A stretch of 64,000 nucleotides of DNA, from the NCBI RefSeq assembly GCF_910592395.1, contig NC_088308.1, positions 8,013,001-8,077,000 on the forward strand. Direction: 5' to 3'. Below the pieces are notes generated by a model that saw only the letters and a list, made by a program, of their open reading frames with translations, made no database searches and was not told the origin of the DNA. The stretch is from Lineus longissimus. Its lineage: Eukaryota > Nemertea > Pilidiophora > Heteronemertea > Lineidae. Below, in pieces: positions 1 through 9,395 of this stretch. Made by a program: the position numbers and the translations under genes. Numbering within the stretch: position 1 is the stretch's first letter; each line of letters begins with the position of its first letter.

Positions 1-62
1 CTCCATGGAAAAGCGTGGTTGTTCACGGTGTTTTGGTATAATTGGCGACCAACTAAGACTGG
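1..62 (-). pseudogene. Possible decayed duplicate of aminopeptidase exon 2
   Basis: On the minus strand this stretch resembles the 3' half of aminopeptidase exon 2: both contain a run reading roughly N-x-K-x-P-x-TTTL-x-H. In this copy a TGA falls after the Pro codon. It lies just downstream of exon 2 in gene orientation, so it could be a tandem exon duplicate that has decayed. The match is short, was judged by eye, and is cut by the window edge. Confidence 0.35.
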
Positions 63-80
63 CATGTGATGAAGATGGCG

Positions 81-205
81 GATATTAGGGAGTTTTCGCA
101 AATCCTCGAAACGACAACGTGAACGCCAGTCCCTTTGTTCGACCTGCCGATAATCATGTTGAACAATGGAATAGGCCTTCACGTTGACGTTTCTGGGGCT
201 TTGCG
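81..205. repeat. Dispersed repeat, copy 1 (partner at 4433-4563)
   Basis: The segment beginning GATATTAGGGAGTTTTCGC, followed by GAAACGACAACGTGAACG and GTCCCTTTGTTCGAC, recurs in the same orientation at 4433-4563 with scattered substitutions. A shorter match (GAAACGCCAACGTGAACG) occurs near 8670. It is probably a small non-autonomous element. It lies in the intron immediately downstream of aminopeptidase exon 2. Confidence 0.6.
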
Positions 206-231
206 GAAACTCGTCCCTATTGGTGCCCTAC

Positions 232-3200
232 CTGAATTGGCATGTTTGAGAGTGCGATGTAATCGCTCCTATGGACGAGGGTGGTCGTGTACGGTGCTTT
301 GATATTAGGCTCATCAAAACAAGGAAAGGCTTTTCGGGCATCGACGGGTTCGAATTTGGACGTGGCCAGATATCTAAAATGAAGTGAGTGAGTCGATGAA
401 AAGGCAAATATTACGAGATGCTTCTCTTTCAGCAAAATCCGAAGCTATGGTCTTTTTCCGGGTGTAATGGAGACTGGAAATAATTTTCAGCACCAACTGT
501 TACATGTTGCTGGCGTCAAAGTCTGTTAAAATCGCTGCAGGGTCTTGATGATTAGGGCCTACGCAACTTTATGTATAGAATGATAAATATGTCTCATGAT
601 GGTATTTCAAGAACATTATTTTGCTAAATGGTAATGTTACGAAGAATTCTCTGTGAACTTGGAATCTTTATTTCCATTAAAGGAAACCTATCAAAATGCT
701 TATTAGAATGGAGAATTTTTAACGGCCCAGTTAAAACCTAAGGCGGGAATAAGCTTTCAGTGATAGATGTTAGCAGTTTTGAGTTCCCCTCATGTAGTTG
801 ATTATGTAGCCAATGAGCTGCTTAAGAAGTAATCACCAATTTAGTTATTTTTACCACGTTCGGCTAGTCTAAATAAAGACTTGTGCCACGACTGGAGAGT
901 GAATCACAGTATGATAATTCGTTTAGGCCCATTCAGCTTGAAGACATATTACAAACGCTTGTAGAGATGCCATATAGGCTGACATATGTGTACGCAAATC
1001 TTGAATTAAAATAGAGGGCTGTTCATGTTCGTTTATCAAGAGAAATCCAATATCATAATAGGTCAATGATCACTTTAACGAGTATTTACTTTCGGTTCAA
1101 AACAATGTAAAATATTTCATACTTGACTGTTGACCTTTAAAAAGGATTGGTGAGATCAGTGTCGGCCGCTAATTCAACATCCTGATTTTTGCCAAAGCAC
1201 AGCGATTACATTAGGTGTTGGCCAACTTACATGGCTATCTCATTTATTGTTTCATTAAGAAAGAGCACCATGTCTGATATCAGGGCAACTCCGTAAGCCG
1301 CTCTCGATATAGGAGGACCAGTGTTCATGTCAATCAAGTCCTTAAAATGATACCCATTCCAGTATGAGGACCACCTATGTAACGAAGTATAAACCGCTAC
1401 CGCCGGGCCGGTGCTCACACACAGAATGCATGCGCAGGTGGGGGAAGAATTGACTGCGGGGCAAGCCTGGCAATCCTCAATGTTACGCGTGCGTATTCAG
1501 TTACTAATTACTCCAACTGGAAACCGTCCTTAGTTGCACTTCGTCAATTACCCACAGTCTGTTAAGTACCTATTTCAATTTCAATTTCAACTAATTTTCA
1601 TCTGCTATAATGCACATGAGACTTATACAGTACAGATACAAACTATCAAGAATTCATAGTCTTTATAAATTCTTGCTATAGTATGTTCTAATAGAGATAC
1701 ACGTAACATGCATACATGTATACTGATATTCATTACACGAACTTTAAAAAAAGTGACAATGCGTAGGCCTACCGGTATAAAAAACAACAAAACATCAGGA
1801 GATGATCGTTTATTTTAGGTCTTTGCCCCAAAAGCAAGTCAAGCCTCAAGAGATGAAAGTCTAAGAAATGATACGATACACAAATAAGTAGATAAATATA
1901 GACAAAATAGATAAAATAGAAATGAAGACATGCCATGTCACATAACCCATAAAGCTGGGTTTTAAAGGGACACTATAAGGCAGCAGCTAGGCAGGCAAGA
2001 TAAAGGTGCACAAAGTCGCCAATAGGGGTCTCTCACATCTCACAGTACGTCGAAATGATTCAGGTTTGTACGAGGAATATATATATTTGATACTGAATCA
2101 GACACCCAGGGCTCTTACTTTGTATATTAGTAACCTGAAGATGGCCAAATTAGCCCCTCTGCTCCTGCCTATATTCCCCCTTTAAGAAAAAACTATTACG
2201 AAATAATGTCAAGCTATCTGATATATAACATAGTACCTCAATTTACCAACGTTTGCATCAACTGAGGTGTTATGATACATTATTTGAACATAGCTTCCCA
2301 ATTAGAGGAGTGCTGATTACAAACCACGAAGAAGGAAGATGAAAGACTTATAGTTCTAAATAATGTTCGAGTCCTGACGATTGCCCCATCTTCCTCAAGG
2401 AGCACGTTCTATAGCGCAGTACCAGCGGCAGTAACCCAACCGCACTTGACTTTGTCCGTTAACGTCAGAGGTTGTAAACATGACAAACACGCTGATGCCG
2501 TTCGTATTGTGTTTAAGTCTTTGTTTACTTGGGGAATTGGGCCAGCGCACTATGAGGTGCTAAGCCACATTGTAAGCTGAAATTTAAGTCAATAGAGGCG
2601 GAAAAAATAATTTGATAGCTGTCGAATTTTATCATTTCATTTTACTTATAAGTACATATAATGCGCTATACTGGGGTCGAAAGTTGAAAGGCGGCGTTGA
2701 CACAGTATGCGTCTCAAAAAGATCCTGTCTCACGTTATACATGTATATCCAAGAACTCTCTGACATTACCTCATCAAAATTACCACTAAAGTCAATGATA
2801 GAAATGGTTGGTAATGGTGTGAACTGGGGTCTCCAATGATAAGGTATGGGGGGCCTACCTTAATACGAAAAATTATCAGTCATAGATACCCACGGTGTGT
2901 ATAAAGAAGCAAAGGATTGCAAAGTTAAGGGATAGTCTAAGATTTCCCCTACTTCCCCATCCGTCATTTTCTGCGTGCAATATCGAATAAAGACTACATG
3001 GTCACACATGTGGGACCAGGCCCTAAGGGCAATGCTATAGCTATCACACGAGGTGCCAAGCGAAAAGGTTAATGGAAGAACAATGAAACCAACGACGAGT
3101 GATAGATATTTACAGTGTCATAACTTTATGCGCTTACCTGGTTTCGTTTGTCTTGCTGTTGACGTATGTACTCTTATAGAAGCCAACAATACCATTAACT

Positions 3201-3700
3201 AAAGAACCATTAAAATCCAGGGTCAGAGATGGTTCTTCCCCTTTTTTAATCGGCTCCTTCATCTTGATGACCCAGAACTGGTTTGGAATGTAAGAACTTG
3301 TTTCGGCTATAGCTAAGCTATTCCCGGCTTTGTCTTTCACCTCGGTTTTTGTAATAGTCAAATCCTTGATATGTATAAGTATAACCGGGGCATCTTTGGT
3401 AATTTCTAAATCTATAGTTACACTCCCGGAAAAAGTTGTTGAGTATTTATCGTAGAAGTCAGGATGGAGGGTCAAGTCGTAATGTTTTGGTAGAATGTGT
3501 CGCGGAAGCCGCAACTCCTTCCAAGGCTCCGCGTCCGTTGTCCCGCCACCTTGGTTGCCGCTGGAATCTCCCGCAGCGTTCCCACTAGTTGGACAAGGAA
3601 TGCCGAAATGCACTGATAACCCAACGGCAATCACCACAATAATCCAAAATAGGGTAAAAAGAATGATCCGACTCCTCGAACACACCATGTCCGAACCCAT
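232..3700 (-). CDS. M1 aminopeptidase N-like gene, first two coding exons (partial)
   Basis: Type II membrane zinc aminopeptidase of the M1 family, which trims N-terminal residues from peptides at the cell surface. Exon 1 (3700-3138) encodes a short cytoplasmic tail, one membrane anchor at about residues 12-32 (rich in I, L, V, F), a Ser/Gly/Thr-rich stalk and the start of the N-terminal beta domain (LRLPRHILPKHYDLTLHP). Its donor reads CAG/GTAAGC in phase 2. Exon 2 (373-232) follows a TTTTAG acceptor, restores the frame as ETR-YLATSKFEP and carries the hallmark DARKAFPCFDEP; its donor is CAG/GTAGGG. The HEXXH zinc site and GAMEN motif are expected in later exons beyond the window start, so activity cannot be judged. 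The start is the first Met before the anchor, and the intron of about 2.8 kb holds a MITE. The family call is firm; the exact paralogue is not. Confidence 0.9.
1231..1418 (-). CDS. Possible isolated exon, unrecognised
   Basis: A minus-strand open stretch inside the first aminopeptidase intron ends at a good donor (GCCAT/GTAAGT at 1231). It encodes a mildly hydrophobic peptide ending in LISDMVLFLNETINEIA. I see no clear acceptor with a pyrimidine tract at the expected distance and do not recognise the peptide. It could be an alternative exon, part of a nested gene, or chance. Confidence 0.2.
1962..2185. mobile_element. MITE-like element, family 1 copy 1
   Basis: A 224-bp element is bounded by short inverted termini TTAAAGGG and CCCTTTAA, and shares most of its interior with 59358-59579 in the same orientation (for example CTAGGCAGGCAAGATAAA and GCCAATAGGGGTCTCTCAC). 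It has no coding capacity. The TTAA at the tips could be a piggyBac-type target site, but this is not proven. Confidence 0.7.
2190..3130. other. Aminopeptidase intron 1, no further feature seen
   Basis: This is the intron portion between the MITE and exon 1. There are only short chance open frames and no repeat with a partner elsewhere in the window. Confidence 0.5.
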
Positions 3701-4071
3701 CTTGGCTGTTCTTAACGCCGTGGACGATACCCGTCCTCACCGATTCTCCGGAGCAATTACAACCAGGCTGTGAACGCGCCAGTCTTACCCTCTACGAACT
3801 ATCAAGCGCGCTATGTTATCTTTCTCACTTATCTATGTTAAACTTGAAATACAGTGTTATCCAATATTCCCGATAGTTAAATTATATACTTCAAATGCTT
3901 GAAGTTTCTGTTTTGATTATATCACAAACGTATTTGCAGAGGTATTAAACGATACAGCTGTTTGAGTTCTCTGGTGATATTGGGTTTTCAAAAGGTAACC
4001 ACCCTCGAAGAAAAGTGTAACATGTAAACTGTTACGTGCAGCGCAATCTGGCAATACGAAATTGACAATTG

Positions 4072-4296
4072 TCGTGGTCGCACTAGCGTTTTAATGCGAA
4101 TTGACTGCGCATTAATTCGCATTGGGGTGTCCCACTCAAGTTGTTCTGTACCGTTTTCAAACCGCTTTAACAAATACGGTTCTTTAATACGCATCAACGA
4201 AGTCCCTCTGGTCAAGCTGCATAGAAGCTGCATTGGAATTCGTAGTGTGGCGCGCCTAATACGCATTAAGCATTGCATTCACACTACACATGTGCA
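4072..4296. mobile_element. Candidate MITE with repeated TTAATGCGNAT motifs
   Basis: The imperfect inverted ends (GTGGTCGCACTAGCGTTTTAATGCG on the left; the reverse complement of CGCATTAAGCATTGCATTCAC on the right) enclose further copies of TTAATGCG(A/T)AT in both orientations, near 4090, 4107, 4181 and 4256. This resembles the subterminal motif clusters of small non-autonomous DNA transposons. Overlapping open frames here are not convincing genes. Confidence 0.4.
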
Positions 4297-4432
4297 CAGC
4301 GTAACTCCTCTTCCGCTCATATTCCAACCAAGCGTACCTCACCCAAATGATGCAATCTCAGCATCCTCCGACGTTGCCGATGTCCATTCGTTCATTTGTC
4401 TTGTTTGTCACGTTCGTTCGAAGTGGTTGCAA

Positions 4433-4563
4433 TTATATTAGTGAGTTTTCACAAATCCCCCGAAACGCCAACGCGAACCTCTGTCCCTTTGTTCGACATC
4501 ATGACCAGGAGCTCAATGGCGTTCAATGGCGTTGGCCTTTCGGATGCTTTGCGAAACTCCCTA
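4433..4563. repeat. Dispersed repeat, copy 2 (partner at 81-205)
   Basis: It matches 81-205 in the same order and orientation, including GAGTTTTC, GAAACGCCAACGCGAAC, GTCCCTTTGTTCGAC and CTTTGCG(G)AAACTC. No open frame is conserved between the two copies. Confidence 0.6.
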
Positions 4564-4979
4564 CGCACAACTTACAATGATGGGGAGGGGAAGAGGAAAA
4601 AGACCTATAGCGAATCCCGAGGGCGTCTTTCAAATGACCGCCAAAAAGGCAAACGTTTTGAAATATCTGCATTTCATTTTCAAAAGCAACTCAAGGAATT
4701 TAAAGCCGAATAAACATATGAGAAAGCAGAAGAAATCTCTATTGACGCATTTAGCAGACATGATGCCTTCGTCTTGGCAATTAATTCCACCTCAGACATT
4801 TTATGATGACACGCGGCTGACTGAAGTCTATTGAAATTAAATTGTACTGTACAAATTTTTTTTAAATGGGTAGGACTCTGACTTGCGTGAATATGCCCTA
4901 TCACTGAGTTCATAGAAATAATAACAATATGGCATGTGAAAATCATCTAGGCCTGACGGACAAAGCCATATTTTTATGT

Positions 4980-5431
4980 TTAACCTGATTTATGAGATTC
5001 TCGATCAGTATTGATCTGCGGAAGGCAGAAGTGTTTTAGCATTGTTCTCGATGTTGGCGGCAACTGTAAATGATTTATGTCGCAATCACGCATCCACACT
5101 CATTTAAGCAAGACAATGCTATTTATCATGAAATAGAAAAGTACTGCGTGAAGTTGGAGCGCGAAGGAGCGTGGTCACATTTAACCAGCTGAGCATGTGG
5201 TTCCTACCAGCAATATATTCCCCGATAGAAGAGGTTCAAAAAGGACCTTTTACACTCTTAGAATCCACATCCAGTTCAAACCAAAGCTGTGTCAATGTGT
5301 CCGCTGGATAATGGACACGTCAATTGGCACGATTTCACATAAAACCTACTCGGATTGAGTGGACGACAACCGAACTTTTTCGGCTGCCGAAGAACGTTGA
5401 GCCCGACTTCAATCCCCCTGTTCGAAACTTT
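4980..5431 (+). promoter_or_regulatory. Putative promoter and 5' noncoding exon of the small secreted-protein gene
   Basis: This region aligns in order with the upstream regions of the two duplicated genes (13380-13754 and 24820-25225). Shared blocks include ATGAGATTCTC, GGCAACTGTAAA, AATCACGC and an E-box CAGCTGAGC (CAGCTG at 5186-5191), then CATAAAACCT(A/G)CTCGG. ATAAAA at 5339-5344 is a plausible TATA box. A donor (TTT/GTAAGC at 5431/5432) would end a noncoding first exon, joining to the acceptor at 6009. The exact transcription start is unknown. Confidence 0.5.
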
Positions 5432-6024
5432 GTAAGCAGAGACCGATTCTCGATTTCCATGCTAGATATTTTCTTTCTTCATACATCGCATGATTTGGTT
5501 CCAACACAGGGTGATCGTCCATCTATTTTTCACCTTAATGCCTAATGTTTTTTTTAAATTGAATATTTGGCCAGACAGGCCCAGCTACCGTAACGTCTTT
5601 TGAAAAAACTTAATTTTCCCAATAAAATCATCGTACAATGCTAATGTTATTCACTGAATCATTATGATAGAATCTAATCAACAATATCATTGGCCTAAAC
5701 ATTTAGTGTCCTCTTTGTTAACAAGTCTCATCAACCAACCTTTATTTGTGACATGCACGCTGCTAAGACTGTATGTACCATTATAACTACTTCCTGAACC
5801 ACCTTTGCGGACCTTCCGGTGTCACATTTGGTCAACCAGTAGAAGCCCTCGATGCTTACAGTGTCTTCAGTAGCCAACACTGATGATTGGAATGTCCAAC
5901 TTGCCGCTCGGGGAATCAAGCGAATTTCAAAGAGATTTCGGCTAAATTCGGTTATTTTCTTTAACTTATGAAAAAGCCATTAACCCCGTTTGTCTTCGAT
6001 TGTTTTCAGGTCCTTGTCAATTCC

Positions 6025-7330
6025 ATGATGAACGTATTTATCGTAATTGCTCTGTTCGTGTTGGTAGCTGTGGCTGCCGGTGACGAGGGCTATGGAACCG
6101 CAGGAGCCGGAAGTGAATTTAATGGAGCCGTTGGTAAGCACGCATAATCAACTAAATGTGGGCCCGGTCGGTGATAGGGTTGTTACTGAGTGGAGTCAGT
6201 CCTATTTCATGTCACCACCAAACCACATGGGAAGCTATTCCCAATCAGACAAGTCGTTTACGAAAACTATCTGTATCGCATTGCAGTCGCTAGCACAAAT
6301 TGCCATAATGATAATGGTGGGTTCCGGCTTTAGTCGACCTGTATCTACAGCCAGCCAGGCCCGCAGTTAACATTTTGGTCACGGGAAGGAAAACGCCTCT
6401 TTTGTTCTTCAACTGTCCAAAAAGCGGCCTAAATCTCAATGAAAACCACGTTTTGATAACCACCAGGCCGGAAATTAGCCCCCTGCTCTCTTTCTATAGC
6501 TACGGTCCTGACAGCGAACAGAGACCTTCGACAGGTTGTGCCATTGTGCCTGATGTTGCTGCGGATGAGATTTTCGCTCGCCTCAATTTTTTCTACCTGA
6601 TCCAAGTAAACGCAGTTAGTCCGTTTTTGAGAAACAGGCTCTAATTGTGGTAATATTGGGGAATATACCGATTATGGCAATATTATAGAAGACAAGAAAT
6701 ACGCTGATTTTGGCAGTATTATAGAATACAAGGATACGCCGATTTTGGCAGTATTATAGAATAAAAGAAATACGCCAATTGTGGCAATATCATAGAATGC
6801 AAGGATACGCCGATTGTGGCAATATAGAATGCAAGAAATACGCCGATTACCATGATCATTCTTTTTCATTTCAGTTGGTTTCATCGAGTCTGTGACAGGC
6901 CTTGTCGGTCAACTCGCTGACAGTAAGTATTTAGAGTGTGTTTCATTGTATCGTTCAACGAGAGGACATAGACGTCCTTCGACGAATGATCATGAGCCTG
7001 TGACTAGGACAGGTTTATCTGGAAGGCTATACTGATCAAAACTCAACCCATGAAATATCTCAAGTCTTGTGTCCAAAACGAGCAAAGGACTTCCTCAATG
7101 AATAGGAGTAATTGAGAATTAAATTTAGGATATGTTTCAATCGACATGTACATGTAGTACACGTTAAGGTGTTTTGCCTAAATCGTACATTGAAAAATCG
7201 GGCCACGAAACCAGACCTTTCCCAGGTTCCCTAAAATCAGTTTTTGTGTTAACTATGACAATCTCTTTTAGGGTTTGCACTAAACGCGAACCCAGATGTT
7301 TCCATAGATATTCCAAACTACTTGCAATAA
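6025..7330 (+). CDS. Small secreted protein, 71 residues, three exons (paralogue of the Gly/Tyr-repeat genes)
   Basis: Exon 1 (6025-6133, preceded by a TTTTCAG acceptor at 6009) encodes a signal peptide, FIVIALFVLVAVAAG, then a short Gly-rich segment; donor GTTG/GTAAGC, phase 1. Exon 2 (6875-6922) is 48 nt, phase 1 on both sides, reading VGFIESVTGLVGQLAD; donor GACA/GTAAGT. Exon 3 (7272-7330) is short and ends in IPNYLQ and TAA. The start could be either of two adjacent ATGs; the second aligns with the start of the duplicated genes. Signal peptide, exon 2 and intron phase match the genes at 14244 and 25715, but the Gly/Tyr decapeptide tail is absent. An AATAAA overlaps the stop codon. No known family is recognised; a secreted role follows from the signal peptide. 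Exon 3 is the least certain part. Confidence 0.6.
6648..6852. repeat. About 43-bp minisatellite in intron 1
   Basis: About five imperfect tandem units are built on ACGCCGATT(G/T)TGGCA(A/G)TATTATAGAAT(A/G)CAAGGAT-like sequence. The array ends about 20 bp before the exon 2 acceptor of the small secreted-protein gene. Confidence 0.75.
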
Positions 7331-8470
7331 AATAGTGTACGATGGCTCTGGAGCTTCAGCATTGTGTGTGGACACCAAGCACACCGATAACTGCAGTTCT
7401 ACTGAATGCGATTTGACAATAGCTTTCTGTACAAACATAGGCCAGACAGGCTAAAACATATGATATCGATATGAAATACGTTTAGACTAAGAGTATTCGG
7501 TCGCCAAGCAGGCCAAGTTCGTTTAAGTGACTCCATTTTGTCACACTTACGAGCACCAGAATTCACCAACTTATCAAGCACCAAACTTCGGACAAGATAT
7601 TGTTCGGAAGCCATGCAGAGCACAAGTGACAACGTCCGTCCTCCGGGGAATACTTTTACCATTTTGAGGATCTTGGATGAGTTCTGGTGTTTCTTAGATT
7701 CGCAAAATGGAGTCACTATAGTTTCAACTTAAAGAAAAAGAGTAGCAGTTTACCCGACTTTAAAATCTTTTCCAGTGGTCGAGTGTCAAACCAAACAATG
7801 CAGGTGCCACCTCGCACAGTCAAAGCATCTCTTCGAGCGGCAGATGGCAAACGAAAGGAAACAACACGAGAATTAGGCTCACCCACAATTCAGGATATAA
7901 ACGGATCGCGCTTTGCAGAATATAGCTGCTACCTTTAACATTCTAGCAATATCATATGTAAAGTCACCAAGCATGATTTGGTTCCTCCTGTAAAAAAAAA
8001 TGATGCGAATGACAAAAGCCGCAATCAAAGAAAACGAAGACATCCGTAGCGCTATAAGACATCCTTCGCACTAAGACATACGTCGCCATGTTATAGGATG
8101 AAATATTTTTAGATTGTTATCATATTGCTCAAGTACAGCCCGGGGTACTAAAACAATATATGCACACATTTTACACTCAAATCTATAAAATTATCAAACT
8201 AACGAAATACGCATCTCTTCCAAATATAAATTTGAGGAGGAACCTAAAACATGGTTGATGACTCTCGTGTTACAAATCTACCAGGGCCGTATGTTTCACT
8301 GTCAAACATTACTTCAATTTAGACTACATCTTTCATGTTATGCAATTGATTCTGAATTACATTTAAAAATAACAAGATATTTGTTTTTTGTTTATTATTT
8401 TATTTTAGTGGACGTTTCTATAAAAATTCCACTATTTTGTGACTGCGCACTTTCAGTGTCCGTTTCGTAA
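7331..8470. other. Intergenic stretch without a recognised gene
   Basis: There are only short overlapping frames on both strands and no splice-supported exon. No partner repeat was found elsewhere in the window. Confidence 0.45.
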
Positions 8471-8474
8471 TGTC

Positions 8475-8556
8475 ATCATTGGACACTTATAACAGAATTG
8501 GAGACAAAGCTCAACCCTGCGGGGCACCTTCTCGGAGTATGGAGGGATTGCTACGA
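8475..8556 (-). pseudogene. Reverse-transcriptase motif relic
   Basis: One minus-strand frame reads REGAPQG, stop, ALSPIL, which matches the G-x-PQG-x-x-LSP block conserved in non-LTR reverse transcriptases, with an internal stop. No intact domain surrounds it. Probably a fragment of an old retrotransposon. Confidence 0.4.
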
Positions 8557-8730
8557 ATCTTGAATCCATCGGTCGCACTATAGACCGACTATATGCCCTC
8601 GATCCTTTACAAGAGGGACGGGAATTGAACTGCGGAAAAGAGTCTTATGATAGTGAGAAAAGCCCCAGAAACGCCAACGTGAACGTCTTCTCTACACAAA
8701 GTATCATTAGCGGTATATTCTAAAACACTG

Positions 8731-8818
8731 AAACCGCTTGGGTGGAGCCGAAATGTTGACCAAAACCTCGACCACGCCTCGGTTTTGATCTACATTTTAG
8801 CTCTACCCAAGCGGTTTT
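8731..8818. mobile_element. Hairpin MITE
   Basis: A near-palindrome of 88 bp: left arm AAACCGCTTGGGTGGAGC (8732 onward) and right arm GCTCTACCCAAGCGGTTTT (to 8818), with a short loop. A right-arm-like segment recurs at 58240-58275 (TGATCTACATTTTTGCTCCACCC-type), which suggests a dispersed family. Confidence 0.6.
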
Positions 8819-9395
8819 GGTGTCGCCAATCCCAACTGCCAATGCCTCAAGACTACCAAATAACTCATTCTCACAGCTGTCCTCTTCACCAGGATAGCCA
8901 AATACAGAGACCCGATAAGTCTTTGATCAATTGCCCCCTAAGTCAAAGAGGCCTACTAAACAACTCCCTGTTTCGCCGGCCTCAATACATCATCCCACCT
9001 AACTAATTTCACGGGATTGTGGAACCTTCATGTGACGCTCCAAAGCCATCACAGTTTCCAGATATGGAAGAAATAAGCGCAGTTTGTACCCTAAAGTAGG
9101 CATAGGGCTACAAAAACACTGATTTCTCTACTTATTTAGGACAGCTACATAAATATAATGTGTTCAGGTTATCAACCAGCGAATTCACGTCGAGTGCCAT
9201 TGAACAGGAAATATTCGCGGTTGAAACTTCCTGTGTTTTTAAATTTGGTGTTGTCGTCTGCCAGCACTTAAGCAACCACAGCGGACACTGTCCGAATCCC
9301 CACACTATATAAACGATCATACGATTGAGTCCCGACATTCATTACTAACTGCCATAACAAAATCACGCCCTTGCGGATTTCAAAGGTGCCACTAC

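Noticed and set aside
8580-8650. tRNA gene suggested by GGGAATTGAAC (reverse B box)
   Set aside because: No A box or cloverleaf could be traced on that strand.
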